Positions 1-5,167 of a DNA stretch of 5,167 nucleotides are shown one piece after another. The first letter of the stretch is position 1. Each line of letters starts with the position of its first letter. The DNA comes from Pseudomonadota bacterium (lineage in GTDB: Bacteria; BMS3Abin14). The stretch is taken from positions 1 to 5,167 of the forward strand of contig QIFJ01000162.1 of NCBI GenBank assembly GCA_003229755.1, given 5' to 3'. A model generated the notes under the pieces. The model saw only the letters and a list, made by a program, of their open reading frames with translations. It did not search any database and had not been told where the DNA came from. Both the position numbers and the translations under genes were made by a program.

Positions 1-938
1 GCACACTTGCCAAGATAATCCTTCTTGCCGGGGCCATGATACTGGCAGCGGGACTCAGTACGTGGGTCGTATTTACCTTTCTCACGAGCGGTGGAGAAGT
101 TGAAGTCCCCGACCTCAGGGGCAAGAATCTGGAAGCGGCTTTGGAGATCACAAGCCGTTTAGACCTGGGTATGCGTATTGCCAGGACAGGTTTCGATGAA
201 TCCATCCCGGCAGGACAGATCATCAACCAGGATCCCCGTCCCGGAACCAGAACGAGGAAGAGCCGTGTCGTCAGAGTCGTTGTGAGCCAGGGCACTCGAA
301 CCGTTCATGTGCCAAACCTCACCGGTCTTAACCCAAGGAGGGTAGAGCTTCTGCTGTCCCAGACGGGCCTGAAGGTCGGTATGGTTTCGCGGACACACAA
401 CTTCGACAAGGAGCCCGAAACAGTAGTTGCCCAATCACCGCTACCTGCCAGCTTCACGTCCCGCGGCGATGAAGTAGACATACTGATCAGCGAAGGGAAA
501 AGGCCCCTTATTTACTACATGGAGGACCTCACCGGTTTTCCCATGGAAGATGTCATCGCCACGCTCAGGGCCTGGGGCCTGAAGCCAGGTCGTATTCGGG
601 AGTCTGAATCCAGGGATCTTCCATCAGGAACGGTTCTTGCGCTTGAACCTCCTGAGGGCAGTGCCGTGACCGAAGGACAGACGGTGAACCTCACTATCGC
701 GGTGCCGAAAAAAAGGGAACCCACTCTTCCTATTTTCATCTATCGCTACCAGGCGCCGCCCGGACTGCTGGACAGAACTCTTACTCTGGTTCTCATTACA
801 GATGAATTTGAAAATACAGTATACGAAGACACCGTACCAGCCGGCACTTCAGTGTCGATCCCGATATCATTATCCAAACGGGGAATACTGAGAGTAATGG
901 TAGATGGCTCACTCTTTGAGGAAAGGGAAGTTCCCTGA
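1..938 (+). CDS. Membrane-anchored triple-PASTA protein, 5'-truncated
   Basis: The reading frame is open to the left edge (first full codon at 3), and the residues before the ATG at 36 continue one hydrophobic helix. The true start is therefore probably outside the window, and the ATG at 36 is likely internal. Counting from that ATG, the helix runs to about residue 17 and should anchor the protein in the inner membrane with the rest outside the cytoplasm. Three PASTA-like repeats follow at about 20-86, 88-153 and 157-223, each opening with a pattern like VPDLRG or VPNLTG and ending in a beta strand plus SxG. Residues 230-300 form a further beta-rich tail ending in VDGSLFEEREVP. PASTA domains are known to bind peptidoglycan or muropeptides in other proteins; there is no kinase or penicillin-binding domain in the visible part. 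It is followed by rpe after 15 nt, so it is probably cotranscribed. The family is sure; the function is unknown. Confidence 0.88.
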   Translation, partial: TLAKIILLAGAMILAAGLSTWVVFTFLTSGGEVEVPDLRGKNLEAALEITSRLDLGMRIARTGFDESIPAGQIINQDPRPGTRTRKSRVVRVVVSQGTRTVHVPNLTGLNPRRVELLLSQTGLKVGMVSRTHNFDKEPETVVAQSPLPASFTSRGDEVDILISEGKRPLIYYMEDLTGFPMEDVIATLRAWGLKPGRIRESESRDLPSGTVLALEPPEGSAVTEGQTVNLTIAVPKKREPTLPIFIYRYQAPPGLLDRTLTLVLITDEFENTVYEDTVPAGTSVSIPISLSKRGILRVMVDGSLFEEREVP

Positions 939-953
939 TAAACAGGAGATACT

Positions 954-1637
954 ATGAAAGACCAAAAAGTAATTCTGGCCCCATCGATCCTGTCGGCTGA
1001 CTTTTCCAGGCTTGGTGAGGAGATCGAGGCCGTTGAAAAGGCTGGAGCCGATATTATTCACCTGGACGTAATGGACGGGAAATTCGTTCCCAATATAACG
1101 ATCGGCCCTGGAGTGGTCTCTTCAGTCAGGCAGTGTACAGGTCTTCCCCTGGATGTGCACTTGATGATAGAGGACCCCGACCGATACATCAACTCCTTCA
1201 TCGAAGCAGGCGCTGACATGGTAAGTGTCCATATCGAAGCGGCTGTCCACCTTCACAGGTCGCTGTGCCGGATAAGGGAAGGGGGCGCCAAGTCCGGAGT
1301 GGCCGTAAATCCTGCTACTGACCTGAACGGTCTCCGGTACATACTGGATGATATCGATTTCATCCTGATCATGAGCGTGAATCCGGGATTCGGAGGCCAG
1401 GCGTTCATTCCATCATCCCTTGAAAAGCTAAGGGACCTGAGTGAAATGCTGTCCCGGTTCAGGTCCGACGTCATGATCCAGATCGATGGCGGCATTAGCC
1501 CGGAAAACGCCGGTGAGGTTGTGGCGGCAGGAGCGCATATACTTGTGGCGGGATCAGCTATCTTTAACAATCCGCCTTATAAAGATGTAATGAACCGGAT
1601 CAGAAAATCAGTGCCTGGAGGTTATCAGGTATGCTGA
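954..1637 (+). CDS. rpe: Ribulose-phosphate 3-epimerase
   Basis: This cytoplasmic enzyme interconverts D-ribulose 5-phosphate and D-xylulose 5-phosphate in the pentose phosphate pathway, or in the Calvin cycle where present. The 227 residues match the usual family length and form one TIM barrel. Visible family motifs are APSILSADFSRL (9-20), the metal-binding strand IIHLDVMDGKFVPN (34-47), DVHLMIEDP (67-75), the phosphate-loop region SVNPGFGGQ (141-149) and IQIDGGI (175-181) followed by VAGSAIF (198-204). The expected metal ligands H36, D38, H69 and D178 are all present, and D38 and D178 are the expected acid/base pair, so the enzyme looks intact. The ATG start is supported by AGGAG at 944-948, 5 nt upstream. 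The stop lies inside the start of plsY (ATGCTGA), an arrangement that suggests translational coupling. Confidence 0.97.
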   Translation: MKDQKVILAPSILSADFSRLGEEIEAVEKAGADIIHLDVMDGKFVPNITIGPGVVSSVRQCTGLPLDVHLMIEDPDRYINSFIEAGADMVSVHIEAAVHLHRSLCRIREGGAKSGVAVNPATDLNGLRYILDDIDFILIMSVNPGFGGQAFIPSSLEKLRDLSEMLSRFRSDVMIQIDGGISPENAGEVVAAGAHILVAGSAIFNNPPYKDVMNRIRKSVPGGYQVC

Positions 1638-2236
1638 ACACCGTAATAATAATACTTTCCTACCTTACAGGCTCCATTCCCTCCGGCGTAATAGTTGCCC
1701 GGATAATGGGAGGAACAGACCCTCGCGCAGAAGGGTCTGGGAATATCGGCGCCACTAACGTACTGAGGACGCTGGGCACCAAGGCTGCCGCAGCGACCCT
1801 GTCAGGCGATATCCTTAAAGGGATCCTCCCTGTCCTGTTCGCAAATTTCCTCCTGCCCACCGGTTCGGCCACCTTATATCTGGTCGCCGGAGCTGCGATC
1901 ATAGGACATGACTTCTCAATCTTCCTTCGTTTCAGCGGCGGCAAGGGTGTGGCAACGACACTGGGTTCCCTTCTCGTGCTCAGCCCTTCGGTAGCGGGGC
2001 TGAGTATCGCAGTCTGGATCTGTACGGTGATCATCACCAGGTACTCTTCCGCAGGCGCCCTTGTATCAGCCCTCCTCAGTCCTGTCTTCGCACTTGTTCT
2101 GACAGGGAATCCAGCTCTGGCTGTCTTTTGCGCCATAGCCGCAGCTCTTCTCATCTTCAAGCATCGGGATAATATTGACCGGATGGCCAAGGGAGACGAA
2201 AAAAGAGTCTCTTTTAAAACTTCATCAGAGACGTGA
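1631..2236 (+). CDS. plsY: Glycerol-3-phosphate acyltransferase PlsY
   Basis: PlsY is an integral inner-membrane enzyme that transfers an acyl group from acyl-phosphate to glycerol 3-phosphate, giving lysophosphatidate, the first step of bacterial phospholipid synthesis. The 201 residues are typical. The three cytoplasmic motifs are readable: SIPSG (15-19), leading to EGSGNIGATNVLR (34-46); GHDFSIFLRFSGGKGVATTLG (92-112); and HRDNIDRMAKGDEKR (178-192). Hydrophobic helices lie at about 3-25, 50-75, 80-99, 112-135 and 140-175. GGAGG at 1617-1621 sits 9 nt before the ATG, inside the end of rpe. The acyl-phosphate donor is normally made by PlsX, which is not in this window. The gene is the last of the plus-strand operon; its final codons overlap the convergent gene by 12 nt and contain a possible terminator hairpin. 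The last ten or so residues (VSFKTSSET) are beyond the conserved core. Confidence 0.96.
   Translation: MLNTVIIILSYLTGSIPSGVIVARIMGGTDPRAEGSGNIGATNVLRTLGTKAAAATLSGDILKGILPVLFANFLLPTGSATLYLVAGAAIIGHDFSIFLRFSGGKGVATTLGSLLVLSPSVAGLSIAVWICTVIITRYSSAGALVSALLSPVFALVLTGNPALAVFCAIAAALLIFKHRDNIDRMAKGDEKRVSFKTSSET
2189..2215 (+). terminator. Possible intrinsic terminator at the end of plsY
   Basis: GAGAC at 2193-2197 pairs with GTCTC at 2207-2211 across a 9-nt loop. Two G-U pairs and two A-T pairs could extend the stem to 2189-2215, and the 3' side runs into TTTT at 2212-2215. The hairpin lies within the last codons of plsY (residues 187-195), reasonable because the convergent overlap leaves no spacer. 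The stem core is short and the U-tract is only four bases, so this is a weak candidate. It shares its 3' arm with the minus-strand candidate at 2199-2232. Confidence 0.35.
2199..2232 (-). terminator. Possible intrinsic terminator of the yacP-like gene
   Basis: Read on the minus strand, GTCTCT (2232-2227) pairs with AGAGAC (2212-2207) across a 14-nt loop and is followed, after two bases, by six T residues (2204-2199). The stem starts in the last codons of the yacP-like gene and the stop codon follows immediately. A six-pair stem is short for an intrinsic terminator, but the U-tract and position fit. Confidence 0.4.
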
Positions 2237-2722
2237 CAGGAGGTTTTTCACCTTGCGGTCCTTCTTTTTGAGCCTGCGCCCACCCGCTGTATGGTGTGGC
2301 TCCTCATCTTCCGGCAGAGCACCCTTAAGCCTCCTGTAGATCTCACCCTGTACGCGATCCCAGAAGAACTCCGGGTGAGCTGAGGGAACTCCCGAGTCAT
2401 CAGCTTTTCTGCGCAGCTCACTGTCTTCAGTTACAAGCAGGTCTGCATTTCCCTTCCTGCACATCGATATGATAACATCGTCCGCCGACCTGCCGTGCCG
2501 CGAATAGATAACGGCGATCCCCCTCACCTTTTCCACACCGCCCTCTTGAGAATATGAATCAGCGCCATCGAATACAACTGTGATCTTATGCCCCCTGCCT
2601 GACCTGTACTGGGATAACGCATCAACAAGCGCGTCTCTGCCCCTCTCCAGATCCTCTCTGTCTGCCAGAGACAGTTCCGGAATACGCCTTATCAGGTTAT
2701 AACCATCCACCAGAATACGCAT
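2225..2722 (-). CDS. YacP-like NYN-domain RNA-binding/ribonuclease protein
   Basis: A 165-residue cytoplasmic protein with the NYN/PIN-like fold of the YacP family. The Bacillus member of the family (Rae1) is a ribosome-dependent mRNA endonuclease; whether this one cuts RNA is inferred. Acidic pocket motifs are all present: VDGYNLI (5-11, D6 and N9), VVFDG (49-53, D52), SADDVI (79-84, D81 and D82) and TEDSELRR (98-105, D100). The C-terminus after about residue 147 is strongly basic (GRRLKKKDRKVK), possibly an RNA or ribosome contact. The start at 2722 is supported by AAAGGA on the minus strand (2737-2732), 9 nt upstream. The gene is convergent with plsY, overlapping by 12 nt, and divergent from the TPR gene across 69 nt. 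It is likely a single-gene transcript. No catalytic residue appears to be missing. Confidence 0.9.
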   Translation of the reverse strand: MRILVDGYNLIRRIPELSLADREDLERGRDALVDALSQYRSGRGHKITVVFDGADSYSQEGGVEKVRGIAVIYSRHGRSADDVIISMCRKGNADLLVTEDSELRRKADDSGVPSAHPEFFWDRVQGEIYRRLKGALPEDEEPHHTAGGRRLKKKDRKVKNLLSRL

Positions 2723-2744
2723 TTCAGGATGTCCTTTGCACCAA

Positions 2745-2781
2745 CCCCCTGCTATGCTAAAAAATAGTAGCCAACAGGGGG
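2745..2781 (+). promoter_or_regulatory. Inverted repeat covering the TPR-gene ribosome binding site
   Basis: CCCCCTG at 2745-2751 is a perfect inverted match to CAGGGGG at 2775-2781, with three further inner pairs (CTA 2752-2754 with TAG 2768-2770) across a 4-nt bulge. The right arm is the ribosome binding site of the gene starting at 2792 (AGGGGGG 2776-2782, 9 nt before ATG). In RNA that begins upstream of 2745 this would hide the site. In DNA it lies in the spacer between two divergent genes and could equally be an operator. I see no clear sigma-70 promoter for either gene here; TATGCT at 2753-2758 lacks a convincing -35 partner. Confidence 0.4.
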
Positions 2782-2791
2782 GCTCCTTAGT

Positions 2792-4087
2792 ATGTCCCGA
2801 TCATTAAACACTATCATTAGTATCCTGGCAATATTGACGATCCTGGCCGCGGTAAACCTCTGGGCCTCCGGAATCGATGTATTCCCAATGAATCCCGGCA
2901 ACCGCTGGGTATACACCAACGATTCCGGGGGTGGAGAGACTCTTACAGTCAACCGGACATTGAACGTTTCTGGAATCATCTTCAGCGAAATGGTAACAGG
3001 AACCAAAAGACCCTTCTATTTCCTGAATACAAAGGACGCTATTTACCGGTTCGACATCCTGCCGGGCAACCCCCTGGAGAACGAGCCTGCTGTCCCGACA
3101 CTCCTTTTGAAATTTCCCATCCGGGTCGGGGATACATGGACCTCACCGTGGGGTGATAACCCCATGTCTTTCACGGTGCTTCAGAAACAGAAGTTTACCG
3201 TTCCAGCCGGATCTTTTTCTGAAACCTACAAGATAGGATACAGACCACTGTCAAACCCCATCTATCAAGGCTATTACTGGCTTGCACCCGGTGTCGGCAT
3301 GCTGGCCATCCAGAGTAATGGATACCGTATAGAGTTAGCCTCCTTCAGTATCACCGAGTTTCTTCCTCCTGAGCCTGAAGAAAGAGATCTCCTTGACCTT
3401 GCGAGAACCCTTGGAATCAAATCCATAATCAGCCCTGAGAGTAACATCAGAGGCGAACAGGATGAATTCGCCTGGAACAGTAGGATAAATTCTTACTTAC
3501 CCGGTGTCGTTACCTCTTTTGTAGTAATGGCATTATTCTTCGGCATAGCAGTGTGGATATTGGGCACCAGCAGGAAAATAGAACTCAAGGACCAGCTGGA
3601 TGTAACAGAGGGCGAAATGGTCCTTGCCTCGGCTATGGTACGCGAAGGTCTTTACGGGGACGCCTCAGATATTCTGAGGCGTCTCATTGGAAAGCATCCG
3701 CAGTGGCCGGACCTCATAGCCATGTTCGGAAAGACCCTGCTCAAATCGGGGAACGTGGAAGAGGCCGTCCTGGAGCTCAAGCGCACCCTCACACTCAACC
3801 CTCGTATGGTGGATGCAAGACTGGATCTTGTAAGAGCATACATTGAGCTGGACGACAGCGCAAAAGCCTTCGAGGAGCTGGATACTATTCTGACTGATAA
3901 TCCGGAGTTTGCCGATGCACTGTGTCTGAAGGGGGATGTTCTTTCCGCTATGGGTAATACAGCTCAGGCAGCAGAGTCTTACCGGCAGGCCCTCAAGATC
4001 AACCCTTCCTTTTCCGGAGCACAGAGCAGCCTTGAAAGCCTGTTCTCAAAGGAAAAAACAGCTACCGGTAAGAATCCGGCCTCCTGA
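2792..4087 (+). CDS. Membrane protein: extracytoplasmic domain, one TM helix, four TPRs
   Basis: I do not recognise a named family for this 431-residue protein. Residues 8-25 form a hydrophobic signal peptide or anchor (ending near LWASG). Residues 28-190 are a beta-rich, aromatic-rich segment beginning FPMNPGNRWVYTND. It resembles the FPL-x-x-GN-x-W-x-Y openings of secreted beta-barrel-like domains; this is an impression, not a database match. Residues 191-235 are a polar linker. A strong transmembrane helix lies at about 236-258, followed by RKIELKDQ. Four contiguous 34-residue TPRs follow at 273-306, 307-340, 341-374 and 375-408, three of them ending in NP or HP-type turns. The predicted topology is outside for 28-235 and cytoplasmic for the TPRs, so the protein could couple an envelope signal to a cytoplasmic partner; that is inference. 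AGGGGGG at 2776-2782 supports the ATG. The last 26 nt overlap the convergent amidase gene. Confidence 0.85.
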   Translation: MSRSLNTIISILAILTILAAVNLWASGIDVFPMNPGNRWVYTNDSGGGETLTVNRTLNVSGIIFSEMVTGTKRPFYFLNTKDAIYRFDILPGNPLENEPAVPTLLLKFPIRVGDTWTSPWGDNPMSFTVLQKQKFTVPAGSFSETYKIGYRPLSNPIYQGYYWLAPGVGMLAIQSNGYRIELASFSITEFLPPEPEERDLLDLARTLGIKSIISPESNIRGEQDEFAWNSRINSYLPGVVTSFVVMALFFGIAVWILGTSRKIELKDQLDVTEGEMVLASAMVREGLYGDASDILRRLIGKHPQWPDLIAMFGKTLLKSGNVEEAVLELKRTLTLNPRMVDARLDLVRAYIELDDSAKAFEELDTILTDNPEFADALCLKGDVLSAMGNTAQAAESYRQALKINPSFSGAQSSLESLFSKEKTATGKNPAS

Positions 4088-4865
4088 GGCTCAGGACCGG
4101 AAATTCCTTCCGGATTCTTGTCACATCACCAGGGGAGATATGGACGCTGAGAATACCCGTATTCCTGTTCAGGCAGTCCATGACGTTCCCCATGGGGTCC
4201 GCGCACAGACTTCTTCCACCGAGGATCAGACCTGTACCGTCATTTCCACAAGCATTGGAAGCAGCTACAAAGTGCTGGTTCTCCATGGCACGGACACAGA
4301 CCAGGTTGGAAAAATGCTCTATCCTGGCCTCAGGCCACTGGGCCGATACCAGGATCATGTCCGCTCCGTCAAGACATAACCTGCGTGAGAGCTCCGGGAA
4401 CCTCAGATCAAAGCAGATCATCAGACCTATCCTCAAGCCTGACCAGCTCAGCACAATTGGCCGATTTCCGGGGGCAAAAGCTCTTTCCTCGCCGGTGAGG
4501 GGAAACAGGTGGATCTTGTTGTAGCTGCCCAGAACGGTACCATTCTCATCCACAAATAACATCGAGTTAGCTATACCATTATCAGTTTTCTCAGGAACGG
4601 ACCCTGCCATCGCCACGCCCAGCGACCGGGCTGTGGACTTCATCCAGTCCACAGCCTTGCCAGACTCCCTTGCCATTTCCTCAAGGTTATCGTACAGGAA
4701 ACCCGAAGAGAACATCTCCGGCAGCACGATCAGGTCTCCTTTAACGATAGTGGGCTTTTTGATTAACTGTTCCGCACGGCGAATATTTTCGTCAGGATTA
4801 CCCAGAGCGACCGTGAACTGAAGGATGTGAATAGAAAACTGCCTCTCGGATCTTAGTAAGGACAT
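4062..4865 (-). CDS. Nitrilase-superfamily carbon-nitrogen hydrolase (omega-amidase-like)
   Basis: A 267-residue cytoplasmic amidase of the CN-hydrolase superfamily. The expected Glu-Lys-Cys catalytic triad is present: E50 in VLPEMFSSGF, K117 in YNKIHLFPLTGEE and C151 in MICFDLRFPELSRR. The additional conserved glutamate is probably E126. SAQWPEARIEHF (174-185), VRAMENQ (191-197) and the C-terminal FPVLSLRRPDSYR closely resemble the YafV/omega-amidase branch, which hydrolyses alpha-keto acid amides such as 2-oxoglutaramate or the methionine-salvage analogue. The exact substrate cannot be read from the sequence. The start is supported by AGGAG on the minus strand (4877-4873), 7 nt upstream. 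A candidate promoter lies about 90 nt upstream, so this is probably a single-gene transcript. Its 3' end overlaps the TPR gene by 26 nt in a convergent arrangement. Confidence 0.93.
   Translation of the reverse strand: MSLLRSERQFSIHILQFTVALGNPDENIRRAEQLIKKPTIVKGDLIVLPEMFSSGFLYDNLEEMARESGKAVDWMKSTARSLGVAMAGSVPEKTDNGIANSMLFVDENGTVLGSYNKIHLFPLTGEERAFAPGNRPIVLSWSGLRIGLMICFDLRFPELSRRLCLDGADMILVSAQWPEARIEHFSNLVCVRAMENQHFVAASNACGNDGTGLILGGRSLCADPMGNVMDCLNRNTGILSVHISPGDVTRIRKEFPVLSLRRPDSYR
4070..4119. repeat. Nested inverted repeats at a convergent gene junction
   Basis: AAGAATCCGG (4070-4079) is a perfect 10-base inverted match to CCGGATTCTT (4110-4119). Inside lies TCCTGA-GGC-TCAGGA (4082-4096), which contains the stop codon of the TPR gene, and CCGGAA (4097-4102) with TTCCGG (4108-4113), which would compete with the outer stem for the bases at 4110-4113. 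Next to it is the 8-base palindrome TACCGGTA (4063-4070). There is no T-tract directly after the stem on either strand. The nearest on the minus strand is T6 at 4058-4053, 11 nt away, so this is not a standard intrinsic terminator. Confidence 0.55.
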
Positions 4866-4878
4866 ATTCCTGCTCCTA

Positions 4879-4897
4879 TTTCTGGAAGCTCCAGAAA
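4879..4897 (-). promoter_or_regulatory. Hairpin in the amidase-gene leader, next to its ribosome binding site
   Basis: TTTCTGGA (4879-4886) and TCCAGAAA (4890-4897) form a perfect 8-base inverted repeat around a 3-base centre. On the minus strand it ends one base before the AGGAG ribosome binding site of the amidase gene. It could influence ribosome access or mRNA stability, or be a protein-binding site. There is no T-tract after it in the direction of transcription, so it is not a terminator. Confidence 0.4.
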
Positions 4898-4956
4898 AAT
4901 GACTTGTAAGCCGAATAAAATTTCTGCCTTCTTTGACTTGAAGCTGTATAAAGCAT

Positions 4957-4986
4957 AATATATACTTTCGTGGTTGTTTTTGTCAG
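4957..4986 (-). promoter_or_regulatory. Candidate sigma-70-type promoter for the amidase gene
   Basis: On the minus strand CTGACA (4986-4981, five of six matches to TTGACA) is followed after 18 bases by TATATT (4962-4957, five of six matches to TATAAT). A transcript starting near 4950 would have a leader of about 85 nt containing the 4879-4897 hairpin. The surrounding DNA is AT-rich, which raises the chance of a false match. Confidence 0.4.
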
Positions 4987-5005
4987 TATGCAAGCTTGTT
5001 TTTTC

Positions 5006-5040
5006 GCAGCATCAGCAGGTGAAAAAGCCGTTGATGCTGT
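5006..5040. repeat. Imperfect hairpin between two minus-strand genes
   Basis: CAGCATCA (5007-5014) is a perfect inverted match to TGATGCTG (5032-5039). Allowing G-U pairs, the stem extends to 5006-5016 with 5030-5040, then past one bulged A to GGT (5018-5020) with GCC (5027-5029), closing a GAAAAA loop. It lies 31 nt beyond the stop of the partial gene at 5073. On the minus strand the stem is followed by an A-tract rather than a T-tract, so it lacks the tail of an intrinsic terminator. It may protect an mRNA 3' end or assist factor-dependent termination. Confidence 0.5.
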
Positions 5041-5072
5041 AATTCATATAGGTATTTATACATTACTTTATT

Positions 5073-5167
5073 TTACTCACCCATTAATGCGATACTGAGC
5101 AGACCGTGATAGTCCAGTGCGACAGCTGTAATTCCAGGTACAGGATCGCCGAGGAGAAGATCCTTCC
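5073..5167 (-). CDS. C-terminal 30 codons of an unidentified protein, truncated at window end
   Basis: On the minus strand one frame is open from the window edge (first complete codon 5165-5163) to a TAA at 5075-5073. It gives 30 residues with protein-like composition, including GDPVPGITAVALDYHG and ending LLSIALMGE. The other two frames give less protein-like sequence. The boundary between this GC-richer stretch and the AT-rich spacer falls at the stop codon, which supports it as a real gene end. The product cannot be identified from so short a tail. The neighbouring amidase gene lies 207 nt further along in the same direction but seems to have its own promoter. Confidence 0.55.
   Translation of the reverse strand, partial: KDLLLGDPVPGITAVALDYHGLLSIALMGE

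Noticed and set aside
36..38. ATG at 36 as the true start of the PASTA protein.
   Set aside because: The frame is open upstream with hydrophobic residues continuing the same helix, no ribosome binding site is evident before 36, and a start there would cut the membrane anchor short.
1660..2190. Minus-strand open frame of 176 codons opposite plsY.
   Set aside because: It is a shadow of plsY: composition is rich in Arg, Ala and Pro, there is no recognisable motif, and plsY on the plus strand has all its family motifs.
2675..2703. TTCCGG and TATAAC, 17 bases apart, as a plus-strand promoter for the TPR gene.
   Set aside because: The -35 element matches the consensus poorly and the site lies inside the yacP-like coding region; it is not enough to annotate, though a promoter left of 2745 would be needed for the leader hairpin to form.
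3936..4524. Plus-strand open frames crossing the amidase gene.
   Set aside because: They lie opposite a gene with a complete catalytic triad, show no family motif and have low-quality composition.
4988..5098. Plus-strand ORF of 36 codons (ATG at 4988, TGA at 5096-5098) with a hydrophobic centre.
   Set aside because: There is no ribosome binding site before the ATG, it runs through the 5006-5040 hairpin, and it overlaps the more convincing partial gene on the other strand.
1..5167. Mobile elements, CRISPR arrays, toxin-antitoxin or defence modules.
   Set aside because: No transposase, integrase, direct-repeat array or recognisable defence gene was seen; the YacP-like NYN protein has no small partner gene next to it that would suggest a toxin pair.

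Overview
The window reads as ordinary chromosomal DNA from a Gram-negative-type bacterium. The nearest match I recognise is the Deltaproteobacteria/Desulfobacterota style of gene content: a membrane-anchored PASTA protein with no kinase domain, directly followed by rpe, and a YacP-type NYN protein with the RGH-x-ITVVFDG style of motif. The phylum is an inference from recalled gene order and motifs; a related deep-branching phylum is possible. There is no sign of phage, insertion sequence, CRISPR, tRNA or rRNA.

Layout. Positions 1-2236 hold a tight plus-strand operon that enters from the left: a 5'-truncated PASTA protein, rpe (15 nt later) and plsY (overlapping rpe by 7 nt). A minus-strand yacP-like gene (2225-2722) converges on plsY and overlaps its end by 12 nt. 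After a 69-nt divergent spacer comes a plus-strand gene (2792-4087) for a membrane protein with an extracytoplasmic domain of unknown function and four cytoplasmic TPRs. A minus-strand nitrilase-superfamily amidase gene (4062-4865) converges on it with a 26-nt overlap. Positions 4866-5072 (207 nt) are AT-rich and noncoding, with a plausible promoter for the amidase gene and two hairpins. The last 95 nt (5073-5167) appear to be the 3' end of another minus-strand gene.

How the genes relate. The left operon joins an envelope protein of unknown role, a pentose-phosphate enzyme and the first acyltransferase of phospholipid synthesis. It looks like a housekeeping cluster rather than one pathway. 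The other genes are single units in alternating orientation.

I found no convincing undescribed biological system. The items most worth a second look are structural. At the plsY/yacP junction three short repeats could form alternative terminator hairpins for the two strands by sharing one arm. At the TPR/amidase junction there is a nest of competing inverted repeats. A CCCCCTG arm could mask the ribosome binding site of the TPR gene. The TPR protein itself has an uncommon architecture. All hairpins were found by eye; none has been folded or tested.
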